NCBI GenBank assembly: GCA_019321725.1
Contig: CM033109.1
Span: 16,461,993 to 16,525,992 of the forward strand
DNA: 64,000 bases
Direction of reading: 5' to 3'
Origin: Paulownia fortunei
Lineage: Eukaryota; Streptophyta; Magnoliopsida; Lamiales; Paulowniaceae
Below, piece by piece: positions 21,059 through 32,468 of this stretch; the first letter of the stretch is position 1; every line of letters starts with the position of its first letter. The position numbers and the translations under genes are program-made. Below the pieces are notes generated by a model. It had not been told where the DNA came from, ran no database searches, and saw only the letters and a program-made list of their open reading frames with translations.

Positions 21059-22586
21059 TTTAGTAATTTAATCTACAAAACATGCATGAAGTAGAAAATG
21101 AGTAAATTATGGGAAAGTCATATTCATTTAATATAAGATCTTTAATGCTAAATGTCTCCCACTATTTTCTTTGAATTCCATCACCCCTAATATAATTTTG
21201 GGAAATCAAATTTTCTAATGAGCTTGAGGTCCAATGGAAATATTTCACACCCCAATTTTATGAGCCCATAAAATAGTTCTATTGATAATGAACTCTTTGA
21301 TGATTGTATCACTATATAACCCTCAAGTTTATTTTGCCTCACCTCTTTCCATATACCCCAATTTTATGAGCCTACATGGTACTAAGTGTCAAACAATACC
21401 CATCAAACATTCGTGTAAATAGAACATCAAGATGTCCCATGACTCATGGCCAATATAATGACGATTCCATCCCACGAGCATCTTAATGCTTGGTAGAAAT
21501 CACAACTTTTCAATACAAGACCACCCCACGACTCATGGTTAGTGATCAAGTGCGATAGCGGTTGTCATGTCTCTATCTTTGATGGTAGGCATGGAACAAT
21601 AGGTCTTACCTAACTTGTCCATTTTTGTTTGAAATCGAATTTTCAAAAAATTCTTTTACTTAATGTTAGTAAATTAAGTGGGGTTTAATTTTATCCAAAG
21701 CCTCATCATAATTTAAATTAGGTTGGTTATTTAATGCATGGCATCATAATATCATTGCGCAAGTATAAAAACATTAAATAAAATCCTAAGCATGCATCTA
21801 ATAATACATAAATAAATGAATGATGATGAAATAGTCATATGTGGTCTATTTGAACCAAAAATGGACCTAAGGTCAGTCTAAGGGTAATAAAATGGAATAT
21901 AACCTATTCTATTACATAATTATATCCCATATAAACATGGGCCTTCTTTGGAACCTACTTTTTGATTTTCCTTCGTCTTCCAAAGAAAAACAAAAACCTC
22001 ACCATCTATTATACTCTCTTTACAAAAAATAAAATAACTTATATAGAAGGAATAAGAGGCTCGCAGGCCCTATTTTAAAACCCAAAAATATTATATAAAA
22101 CCAATCACATTGGCTCAATGACTCATGATCATCCAATATATGCTCAAAATTAACATCATATGTAATTATCAAAATATGTAAATTTACCAAATTGTTAAAC
22201 GTAATTTTTTAACTTGGTATAATTTTTAATTGTTTGAAAAATAATTTTTCTTTGAAAAATAATTTTTCAGAAATAATTAAAATTAACATTTAATTTTAAA
22301 ATTCCAGAAAATAAAAAATAATAAAAATAGACATGGAATGACACGACGAGCAGCGTCACTACTGCCCGTCGGGCATGCAACCGGCACCCGTGTCTAAAAC
22401 CTAATGACCCATTTCTTCACCTTTTTTTATTTTCATATTTAAAAGATTTAAATAAGCAATTAAAATAATTTCAATTAAAAATTGCTGAAAATATGCAAAA
22501 TCAAAATTTTCATAATTAACATAAATTTAAACAATTTAAAAACATGCTTTCATAAATCTGAAATTCACTGAATAAGCGAAACTATG
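21059..22586 (-). other. Copia 5' leader
   Basis: About 1.5 kb between the primer-binding site and gag. Mostly AT-rich, with one GC-rich patch at about 22335-22400 containing CACGACGAGCAGCGTCAC and short inverted repeats, and several near-copies of CCCACGACTCATGG (around 21435, 21470 and 21525). No gene supported. Packaging or translation signals may lie here, but none can be named. Confidence 0.6.
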
Positions 22587-22599
22587 GCTCTGATACCAT
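22587..22599 (-). other. Copia primer-binding site (initiator tRNA-Met)
   Basis: On the minus strand this is TGGTATCAGAGCC, complementary to the 3' end of plant initiator tRNA-Met and one base from the LTR, the standard copia minus-strand priming site. Confidence 0.95.
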
Positions 22600-24857
22600 T
22601 GTTGGGTTCACTATAATCGTAGGGGTATACACAACAAAAAATTAAATTTTATCAGACATAAATTTAACTCCTATGATTTAAAAGTAATTTTAGCGATCGT
22701 GCTTATTCAAGTGAATATACAAATAATTATAAAATTTGAATTATACCTTCTGAGCACTCCGGTTGTTGTAGGGAATGAAATAATAAATTGCTTATCTTGA
22801 ACTATCAGAACTCGCAGGGATTTAAGTGCCTCCCCTCTATTCGATCTACAATACAGAAGAGCAATACCAATCAAAAGAATTCGCTAGTATCATTTTAATT
22901 GTTTATTAATCTAAAATCGGAGTAAATTTTCAAGAACAATAAAGATTAATTCTTTAAGTTCTTGAAACTATAATATGAAAGAATAACAAGAAACTGATTT
23001 TCTTTAAAGAACAAGAAAATCAAGGTTACAAGAAAGCACTTTTCTTTTTCTTTCTTTTCTTGATGAGAAATATTAAAGACTTAAACAAAATATTTTTTGA
23101 TCAATTTTTTGAATTATTTGTTGTAATTTTCATCCATCATCATATATAGGACTGAAAATTTACTTATTCTTCAACTCTTGGAGAGTTTGACAATTTTGAA
23201 CTATTTCAAAATCTTATTTTGGAAAGATTCTAAATCTTTCAAGAACTCTTTTCTTTTCTCTCTCCTATTGTATGTAGACTAATTTGAGGCTACATTAAAT
23301 ATCAAAATTATCTACATACATTCTTGATATTAATTTAAACTCTTCAAATAATATCCAGACAGATATATATCATATATATAATATAATTATATTTATATAT
23401 AAATTAAATCTTACTGGCTAATTTTATCCTATAAAATTGATCATTATATTTATTTATCTATAAATGTGTTAATTAAATAAATCACATTTATTTAATTTAT
23501 TCCCTACATATTTTAGTGGGCTTCTTAAGTGATCTACAATAATTTTAGGCTTGGACTAAAAAATCCCCAAATTAATCCAATTGATTCAATCCCAACTTAA
23601 TTAATCCAATTGATTAATTTAATTTACTCTAATTGGACTTCCTAATCAAATTTGGTCCAATTAAATAATTTAATTACTTAATTGAATAATTTAATTAAAC
23701 TATTAAATTAAATAAAACCCTTAATTAATTAATTAATCAATATTAATTAATTAATTTCCAATCATTGGATAAAATCTAAAATTAAAAATGTTATTTTCTA
23801 TAAAGATGTGTGACCTTCTTAGGTTCACTACTAAGCTAGTAGTGGGCTTGCAACATTTGCAACTTATGAATAACAATTATTCTAATTAATTAATCCGTTT
23901 GGAATCAACTCCTTAATTCCAAAAACCTCACTATCCATGAAAACACTTAGCAAGTAATTATGAAAAACTAGTCTTAGGTGAAATAGCGAGTAAACTTATT
24001 TCAGTTGCGAGTACCATACACGTACAATTCTTTCGACAACTAATCTCCCGATTGAATTTAGGACATAGATTATAAGTCGAAACCCTAAATGATTTAATAA
24101 CTATGATCCCATTTCAAGTTCCAATGATTCTTGATAAATCACAATTCATCCTACCTTGACCAAGGTCTTTGAATCACGAACTATGAAAACACAAGAGATT
24201 CTCTTATTTAAAAAGACGAGTGTCGAATTCTTTGTTGGCCACTAACAAACCTCCATACACATCAGTGCAACACCCAACATACCCCCATTGTGATTGTCAA
24301 GCAATTAGAAAATATATCAAAGTGTTGCAAGATGTACACAAAGCTACCATAATGCCTCAAATTTGGGCCGTGTACTATCGCAATACAAATTTTTTTATTT
24401 CGACAGGCAAAGCCTCCAACTAAGAATTTCTTGTGGGTCATGTTCGGTGTAGTTGTTCCCTAACAACTACCCATATACATGCACTTGCGTCTCTAAGCTT
24501 ACGTCTCTAGGCCAATGCTAATGGAATGTGACATCCTCATCTCACGAGCATGCATCATATGTGTAAGTCTTACTGAGCTATTTGATGTCCCATCTCAAAA
24601 AGCTCTCGACTCATAATTTATTTAAGACCAAAGCCTTAGAGGCATGTTCTATGATCGCCATCATATGCGCGACCATGCCCCATAGCTAAATTTAGTCTAA
24701 GGACTTTATCTAATATTCAGAAATAAAAGACGCAAGACATAAGATAAAGGGAATGTATTTTTATTAATATGATTTTGATTCCTAATAAGATTGTCTTTAT
24801 AAAAAAAAAGTATAATACACCCAATCCAATTGGGGCGTTGGGCATCCTACTCTAATA
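22600..24857 (-). repeat. Copia 5' LTR (right copy)
   Basis: 2,258-bp partner of 8578-10812. On the + strand it begins TGTTGGGTTC and ends CTCTAATA. The open frame at 24220-24423 is also present in degraded form in the other LTR and in the remnant at 38868, so it is LTR sequence and not a gene. Confidence 0.92.
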
Positions 24858-24862
24858 GGTAT
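24858..24862. repeat. Right target-site duplication of copia element
   Basis: GGTAT, pairing with GGTAC at 8573-8577. It retains the reading frame of the interrupted Athila-like pol. Confidence 0.85.
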
Positions 24863-26760
24863 TATTTATCCCATCTCCGATAATATGTGGGTGAGTCCCA
24901 TACAATATGTACTTAAAAATAAAGGTATAACCGTTTTTCATAATGACCAAAGTAAATTAATACCTACTAGGACGGTCACAGGATGGAGAGTTTGTATGGA
25001 TTATAGGAGATTGAATGATGCTACTAGAAAAGACCACTTTTTCCTTCCCTTTATTGATTAAATATTTGCGAGGTTTGTAGGTTTTGAATTTTATTACTTT
25101 CTTGATGGATATTCATGTTATAACCAAATTGCTATAGCTCCTGAGGATCAAGAGAAAACCACTTTCATTTATCATTATAGTACATTTACATTTAGGAGAA
25201 TCCAATTTGGTTTGTGTAATGCACCTGCTACATTTGAAAGATGCATGATGGCTATATTCCATGACATGGTTGAAAATTTTATTGAGATTTTCATGGATGA
25301 TTTTTCCATTTTTGGACCACCATTTCATGTTTTTTTGTCAAATCTTGATTTGGTTTTAGCTAGGTGTAAGGAAACCAAACTTATCTTAAATTGGGAGAAA
25401 TGCCACTTCATGGTCAAAGAGGGTATTGTCCTTGGTCACAAGATCACACATAGAGGAATTGAGGTGGATAAGACTAAGGTGGAGGTGATTGAGAAGTTAC
25501 CCCCTCCTATATTGGTAAAAGGAGTGAGAAGTTTCTTAGGTCACGCTGGTTTCTACATCTAGATTATTAAGAGCTTTTCACAAATTGCTAAACCCCTCTC
25601 AAGTCTCCTAGTAAAGGATGCATATTTTAACTTTGATAATCATTATTTGTAGGCATTCTAAACTTTGAAGGATAAGCTAATCACCACACCTATCATGGTG
25701 GCACCCGATTGGAGCCTACCATTTAAGCTTATGTGTAATGAAAGTGAAGTAGCTATTGGTGTGGTCCTTGGGTAAAGGAAAAACAAGGTATTCTAAACCA
25801 CTTACTACGCTAGTCGTACTTTGAATGAAGCACAATAAATTATTGCCATAGTTGAAAAAGAAATTCTAACAACAGTATTTACATTTGATAAGTTTCATTC
25901 ATACCTTGTTTTGGCAAAAGTGATAGTGTACACGAACCACTATGCACTTAAATACCTTCTTGCTAGGAAAGATGAAAAACCAAGGTTAGTTAGATGGTTT
26001 CTTTTGTGACAAGAATATGACCTTGAGATTAGAGACAAGAAAGGTATGGAAAATGTTGTTGTAGATCACTTGTCTAGGATAGAGAGTCCTAGTGTTGAGC
26101 ATGATGATGTTGAATTCATTGATGAAAATTATCCAGATGAACAATTGTATGTTATTTCTTCACCTCCTTGTTTTGCACAATTTGTGAATTACATTGTGTC
26201 TGGTATCCTACACCATGATCTTTCATTTCATCAAAAGAAAAAGTTTTTACCTAATGTTAAACAATATGTGTGGGAGGATCCATTTTTGTTCAAAGTTTGT
26301 GCAGATAATGTTTGGTCCTTCAAAAATAGCTGCTAAGGTACTCTAATCTGGTTTCTATTAGCCCACATTATATAAGAATGCTTATAATTATGTTGCTTGT
26401 TGTTAAAGGTGTCAACGAATCGAAAACATCTCTAGAAGGATGAAATGCCTTTGAATAATATTCTTGAATGTGATCATTTTGTACTAATGATGCTAGAAGA
26501 GTTTTTTTGAAGAAACACATTTTCACTTTATTTGGTACACCTAGGGCAATTATTAGTGATGGTAGCTCTCACTTTTGTAACAAACACTTTGAGAAACTCT
26601 TGAGTAAATATGGAGTTACCTATAGAATTGCTACCTCGTATCACCCCCAAACAAGTGGCCAAGTAGAAGTATCTAATAGGGAATAGACAAAGGTTGAAAC
26701 CATATTTGGGGGTGGTGTTGATGGAACCATTTCCACTATTGCTCTTACCCACTCCCCATG
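24858..26760 (+). pseudogene. Athila-like gypsy pol: RT, RNase H, partial integrase
   Basis: Continues the pol begun at 8145. RT is clear: IIYPISDNMWVSP, TGWRVCMDYRRLN, FGLCNAPATFERCM, the catalytic FMDDFSIFG (25212-25562 open) and FLGHAGFY. RNase H follows ([24 protein letters not shown], then [10 protein letters not shown] at 26046-26336). The zinc-binding linker is shortened. The integrase core is reduced to [14 protein letters not shown] and [13 protein letters not shown] near 26530-26680, then sequence diverges into post-pol DNA, so the integrase C-terminus is deleted. At least six in-frame stops are present. The RT motifs place it in the Athila branch. Confidence 0.92.
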
Positions 26761-28140
26761 AGAGGTTTTAAGTCAAGCTAAAGATTGTAAATTAGAACTT
26801 CTCCTTCCTTCAATTTTTTTAGTTGTTGTTTTTCTCGATTTTTGTTGAAGCTTTATGTGTGAATTACACATGTTATGTGATGATAGTCCAAGAGCAAGTA
26901 GGCTTTATTAGAAACTTAGTTGAGTTCATACTTTGTGATTGAATGAATAACTTGATTAATGATTGCGTATGATGATAACTAATTAATATTGTATGGAGTT
27001 TAGAGGAAAGAAAGATTGTTAGTCTTTTGACATGGCAATTTTTTGTGTGTGTGTTTGATTTACATCATGAATGATGAATTTTTATTAAGCACGATGTGTT
27101 GAAATCTTGTGAATTGCATGTTACTTGGTATTGGATTTTGCTTCCAATGAGTTGTAATGGTCATTTTTTGGTGTTCAAGAACTTGCTCGATTACTCTTGG
27201 AGATGAAATCCTAGATAAATAGCAATCTTGGAAATCACTTAGGCTATCTTTGACTCATTTGTACCTTTCAAGCTTATCATGATCACATTATTTTCACTAG
27301 TCACCGCTTTTGAGCTTTTCATAAAGAATGGCATGTGCAATGCATACAAATAACCACCATTCGCCTTTGTTTTTTGAAGCTCACTATACCTACCCTTTAC
27401 AGTTCGTAACATTTTGTTCACAATCTTATCAAGGGGTCATATGGAGATATGTTGAGGGCATGGATGAATGGATTTACGGGTATGAGCAAGAAAACCATCA
27501 CAACTCATGTGGATGAAAAGAAATAAGTTTGGAGGTTGTGAAAGCAAAAAAACAAGAAATGAAGCCATGAGATTCATGAAAAAAAGGGTTGAAAAAGAAA
27601 AGAAAAGAAGAGTATGAATCCTAAAGGAAAAAGGAAGGGAATTAGGGAAGAATCAAAGAAAAGAGGAAAATAAAGATGTTGAAGTGCAAAAACACTTAGC
27701 TCTCTTATTTTGGGTTATCTTTACCCTTTTTTTGTAAGTCAAAACTTAGGTCTTACGTTACAAACTTATTGAAGTCATTTTGATCTAAGTTGGCTAGTGT
27801 CTACATTAGTGGAGAAGTTGTATGAAAATCAAGCTTATGGAACACCTATAACCTCTTTCCTTAGATCATGGGAGTCATTGGTTGTGAAATTCATACCTAA
27901 AATGCGTACATGAAACTTGAGGTTAACACTTAACACACACACGTTTTGAATTCACAACTAGATTAATGAAGCATAAGTTTTGTAGTGTCATTCGACTAGT
28001 TTTGTGACTAACCTTTGGATTCATGTGTAATAAATATTAATGAGGCATTACAATTGGTTGATCAAGCTTAGTAATTCATGATCAAAGTATGAGTTTATGA
28101 ATGTTTTACTTTGAGTTTTACTTGAAGACCAGCCAAAGGT
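26761..28140 (+). other. Athila-like 3' non-coding region
   Basis: About 1.4 kb between pol and the 3' LTR, a usual feature of Athila elements. Related sequence lies inverted at about 40910-41600. It contains an A/G-rich stretch at 27530-27690. No env-like frame with membrane segments is evident. The short open frames here are not supported. Confidence 0.65.
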
Positions 28141-28151
28141 AAGTTTGGGGA
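28141..28151 (+). other. Athila-like polypurine tract
   Basis: AAGTTTGGGGA following AGCCAAAGGT, the classic Athila/Tat sequence just before the 3' LTR. Confidence 0.75.
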
Positions 28152-29278
28152 TAGTTGTTAGCTTATAAATTATAATATTATTGACACCTCCATGAGCATA
28201 ATTGCATATGTTATTGCCTTATAATTAATACAATTGTGCCTTATTTTGTAATAATTGTGTGTAGCGACTAAAAATGAAGAACAGAGTGAAGACATGGTGA
28301 AAAATGGAAAAATTTGGACAAGGATGAACTTGCACCATGACACCCCTTGTGTTGCGCCGCGACACCTGATGAAGAAGAACTCGTGCTGCAACACTAAATG
28401 GTTCATGTCACGGTACGAGTGCATGAAATTGGGCAGTAGCTAGAGAAGTGGAAGACGCCGCGACACCCTACTATTAGTGTCGTGGCCCCTAAAGAACAGG
28501 GGATTTCGCCCCATGGCGCCAGTGGGCCAGTGTTGAAAAAAAATATGTGAGGAATTTTGAGGAAAAAGTTGCAATCTAATCCATGCATGAAATGTTTCTT
28601 GTTTTACACCATTACACCCTCACACACCATGTGACACTCTGTTAGATACACTATACACACACAATTACATTACACAAATGATAGATGCACATATGCTTAT
28701 ACATAATTTTCTCAAACAACACACAAAACACAACATTGAAGATACAATTCATAACCTACACACACTCTACACCTAAATTCTAGCATACCTTTTCTCTCAA
28801 CCCAAAACACACATTCTTCCATATTTCTTCATAAACCATACCTAGAACATACATACCCATTCACCAAATAGCTTGGGATTTGAAGATAAGAAGAGGAGGA
28901 CCTTCATTGGGAAATAAAGATTTTGAAGAAGAAATAAAGAATCACTTAGTGATTGTAATCTTGTACTTTAATTTCTTTTGTTATTTTGTTTAGTTTTGTG
29001 AAATTTGTAAACATCATGATGTTGACAAACACTTGGTGCTTGTTTAATTTCAATATGAGCTAAACTATTTTTATCAAGGCTTGAAAAACCATTTCTATAT
29101 AGTTACGAGTTGATGTTTATATTATGATTAGAATGTTGCTTTTTTGTGATGAGGATATGCTATGTTTCACTTAATGCTTTTGAGACTTGGCCGATTTCAA
29201 GTTAATTTTAATTATTACAATTAAGACCGAGAGGTAAGGCTGTAGCAGTGGATCAAGTAGTATATGCTGTGGACTGAT
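28152..29278 (+). repeat. Athila-like 3' LTR, first part (split by B element)
   Basis: Begins shortly after the polypurine tract (possible TGTTAGC at 28156) and runs to 29278, where the B element is inserted. The LTR resumes at 38361. It contains GC-rich blocks built around CGCCGCGACACC (28357-28370, 28454-28466) and related degenerate copies. A homologous stretch lies inverted at 53207-about 54150. Together with 38361-38867 the LTR would be about 1.6 kb. Confidence 0.75.
29274..29278. repeat. Left target-site duplication of B element
   Basis: CTGAT, matching CTGAC at 38361-38365 at four of five positions, directly against the LTR ends. Confidence 0.75.
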
Positions 29279-32200
29279 TGTAACACCTCCACCACTAAAT
29301 ATAGATATTCATATAATAATAATTTTGACAAGGTAGCACATGTGTGTACAAGTGTATATATATAATTATTTTGTACAATGTAGCACTTTGAAAAATAGTA
29401 AAAGTATTTTCTTACATATAACTCTGTATATAGAAAAATCATCATTTATATAAAAAAAACACAACACCCATCATAGTCACACTATTCTCAAACTTATTTA
29501 CTATAAAATTTCAAGAGTTATATAGGACACAACATCCCAATGTTATAATATGATAGACTCAAAAATTAAAATAATAGCCTATACTTTCAAAAGAAGTAAG
29601 GACATTTTGCATCTTGTAACCCTTTATATATAGATAATAATTAACATAATAATAATGATTGTAAAAATTAGAATATGCGCACAACATAACCCAGTAGGTC
29701 ATCATCCACGTACAATGATCCTCAGAAGCCTGTAGGAGCTCCAACAACCAGTCTAGTAAGCTTCAGATATCACCTTACTTACCTACAATGCATGAACTAC
29801 GTGAGCTAATGCTCAGTAAGTAAAAATCATGTATGCTGAAGAGATAATCCAACATATATGTGTTGCATTTCTAGGAGATCATGACAAAAATACAAACTTA
29901 TGCATCAAAAATAGTTCATTTAAAGTAATTTTCCATCATTAGGCCATTGGCCCACCTACTATGTACCGAATAGAACTCTTAACAATATCAATAATCACAT
30001 GGTCATAAACAGATCGACACAGTCTTGGGCCCATCTTCTGGGATCGCCAGAGGTCCACCTCCTATCTTCCCCTGTGATCCACCTCCTATCTTCCCCTATG
30101 ATCCTCCAGAAGTCTTCCCACAGCGGTGTCGATAAGGGCACAATCAAGTGGTCCACCCTCTCGTAACCACCAGAGGCACACCCCCTATCCACCTCTATGA
30201 TCCTTTGAAAAGTAATACTCGCGACGCCCCAAAATATCATATAAATAAGCCACACAGGCCTCGGTACACTAGTAGTGGCCAATCAAAACATTTTCTTTGT
30301 GAAGATAATGTTATGCATGCAAAACCTCAACTGTGAGCACATGTTACGCATGCACGTGTAAATGTTGATGAATAACATTTTCAATGATACAACGGATCCC
30401 ATGTCCCATCATCCAAGCAACGTATGCACTATGAGATATTTATACTACTCATAATACACTCATCAAGACACAATCAGAATAGTTAATATAGATAAGACAA
30501 GAAATACTATGCTCATGCATTGTTGTTGCAAATGGATTTTCACTTACCTTTAATCAGTTGTGTGTTACTTGTAGGTTTCTTAAGTATTACTCCCTAACCT
30601 TAGATGTGAAACAATCTATAAAAATATAAGATATCAATCACCATCCTCAATTAATAAGTTCATTATACCTAATTTAGTATAAAGTTCTTGAATCTCAATT
30701 TAACTAAACAACCTTACCACTTAAAAAGTATAATCGAATACAACCTTTTATGAAACTTTGTTTCACATCTTAAATATATAATAACCTCACTTAAATGATA
30801 TATTATAACTCTTATAACATCTCCCTAAATTTTAGGGATCGAATGCACCACATCTATGCTGGAACATGTTAATGAACCAAATGGGATAGATTCACAACTT
30901 CACATTTTCTTACTGCCATATTAATTTCCATGATGATTTTAACACTCTTAGACATATTCATTCACTCCCCAATTTTGATCACACTTAGATAAAATCAAAA
31001 ACAATGTAACCATGTCATATAATGGCTAAAAATCATAGATATAGCATCCCAAGTTCAGCTCTATTCACAGCATACTGAAACAGATTTTTCCTACCGTGAT
31101 AGTTTTGCGCACTTCATGACATTAATGGTTTTGACACACTTAAATACATTCAACCACTTCCAAATTTTCACAAAACTTAGATAAAATTAAAAATAGACAA
31201 CCAGGTCATAGTCTTGCCAAAACTAATGCATTTAATGCTGTAAAACAGTCCCCTTCACATAGGACAAATCTGTAATTCGATGGAGACAGTTCTGAGCATC
31301 TGTGTAATTGTGATGTCATATTTTAATTCCCAAGCTATCCAAACCTAAATAAATAATCTTAATTCCTATATAAACACATTAATGATGATAAATATAGAAT
31401 TTACCCAAGGTTTCTTGCAGATTTCAAGCTCAATAAACTTATAATCAACATATACACAGATTCTACCCCTTAGTGGTTCTACTATTTGTTTGCAACTACA
31501 AATCATTCTTTTATGCCTAATAACCCTATAAATAACCTCTAACTTCATCGTGAACAAGATAAGAATCTTAAGAAAACAAAAACCATCAAATAATATAAAA
31601 ATTGATGTCAAAAGCAGTAGATGAACCTCACCTATGCCAATTTTAGCTTCTACTCGTGATTACTACTTCCTTTTGCTTCCTTTGCCCTTTCTTATCACTT
31701 AGAACCAGATTTGAGAGATTTTGACATGAATTTGAACTCTAAAAATGACTGAAAAATGGTTGAAGGTCATGGGTAAATGGCTAAGAGTGAAGGAAAGCTT
31801 GACGTGGCAAATGAGGTGCTTGCTTAAGCTTGGTAGCAAGCATGAGATGGTAAGTTGTATAAATATGACCTTTCACCCATCTTTCAAGCCTAGATCAAAT
31901 GTGTATTACTATACATTAATTTTATTGCATCTTATTTTAATTACCAAAAGATCCCATAGATATTTCATAAGCTAATTTCCTAGCCGTTCATTTAATTTCT
32001 TACCCAATTGTTACCTGATTCTTAAATAGTTATCCATATTAAAAATTATATAATATTATACATAAATGAATATTTTAATATCACCTTTGAATAATATTAT
32101 CTTATGTCCAATGTTCCAAATATGCAATTTACCGATATATACTTTTGAAATACCTGGATGAAATCAAATCAAACCGTATAAGCTTACTAGTAACACCTTT

Positions 32201-32468
32201 AACACTTCCAAAATTATAACCTATATATCCTATAGACATCCAATATTTATAAACCTCATTCTCTTCTTATTTCAATTTAATATTGATTACTTATATTATG
32301 ATAATTGACAACTAACACCATATGAGATTTTCTTGAAATTTAATGATGAAATGTGATTATAAGGTAAAACGGATCATGCCATGCTAGTTTTAATGCAAGA
32401 AATTATGAATAACATGTAGTGTATGAATCATATTAGCCAAGTGAATAGTGTCAGGCTCGTTTATTACA
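29279..32468 (-). repeat. B element 3' LTR (left copy)
   Basis: Starts TGTAACACCTCC and ends TTTATTACA on the + strand. Contains the local GC-rich island (30025-30250) and, unlike its partner, a 24-bp tandem duplication at 30054-30101. Open frames inside (such as 29995-30282 and 30148-30336) are shared LTR sequence read by chance. Confidence 0.9.
30054..30101. repeat. 24-bp tandem duplication in B LTR
   Basis: Two adjacent copies of TCCACCTCCTATCTTCCCCT plus GTGA or ATGA, one mismatch apart. The corresponding place in the other LTR (about 35997-36021) has one copy only, so the duplication arose after insertion. Confidence 0.85.

Larger units (their letters stand above)
8578..24857 (-). mobile_element. 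Ty1/copia LTR retrotransposon, complete outline, split by a nested element
   Basis: Two LTRs in the same orientation (8578-10812 and 22600-24857) flank gag (20160-21058) and pol (10813-13816), all on the minus strand. A canonical initiator-Met primer-binding site sits next to the right LTR and a purine-rich tract next to the left one. A duplication (GGTAC/GGTAT) borders it. A second LTR element fills 13817-20144. Without that element it would be about 10 kb, and the LTRs of ~2.2 kb are long for copia. Stops and frameshifts in gag and pol make it non-autonomous now. Confidence 0.93.

Noticed and set aside
22587..22599. tRNA-like sequence TGGTATCAGAGCC
   Set aside because: It is the retroelement primer-binding site; no cloverleaf surrounds it. 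The same applies to 45793-45805.
26761..28140. Possible env-like gene after Athila-like pol
   Set aside because: No frame long enough and no signal peptide or membrane segment could be followed.
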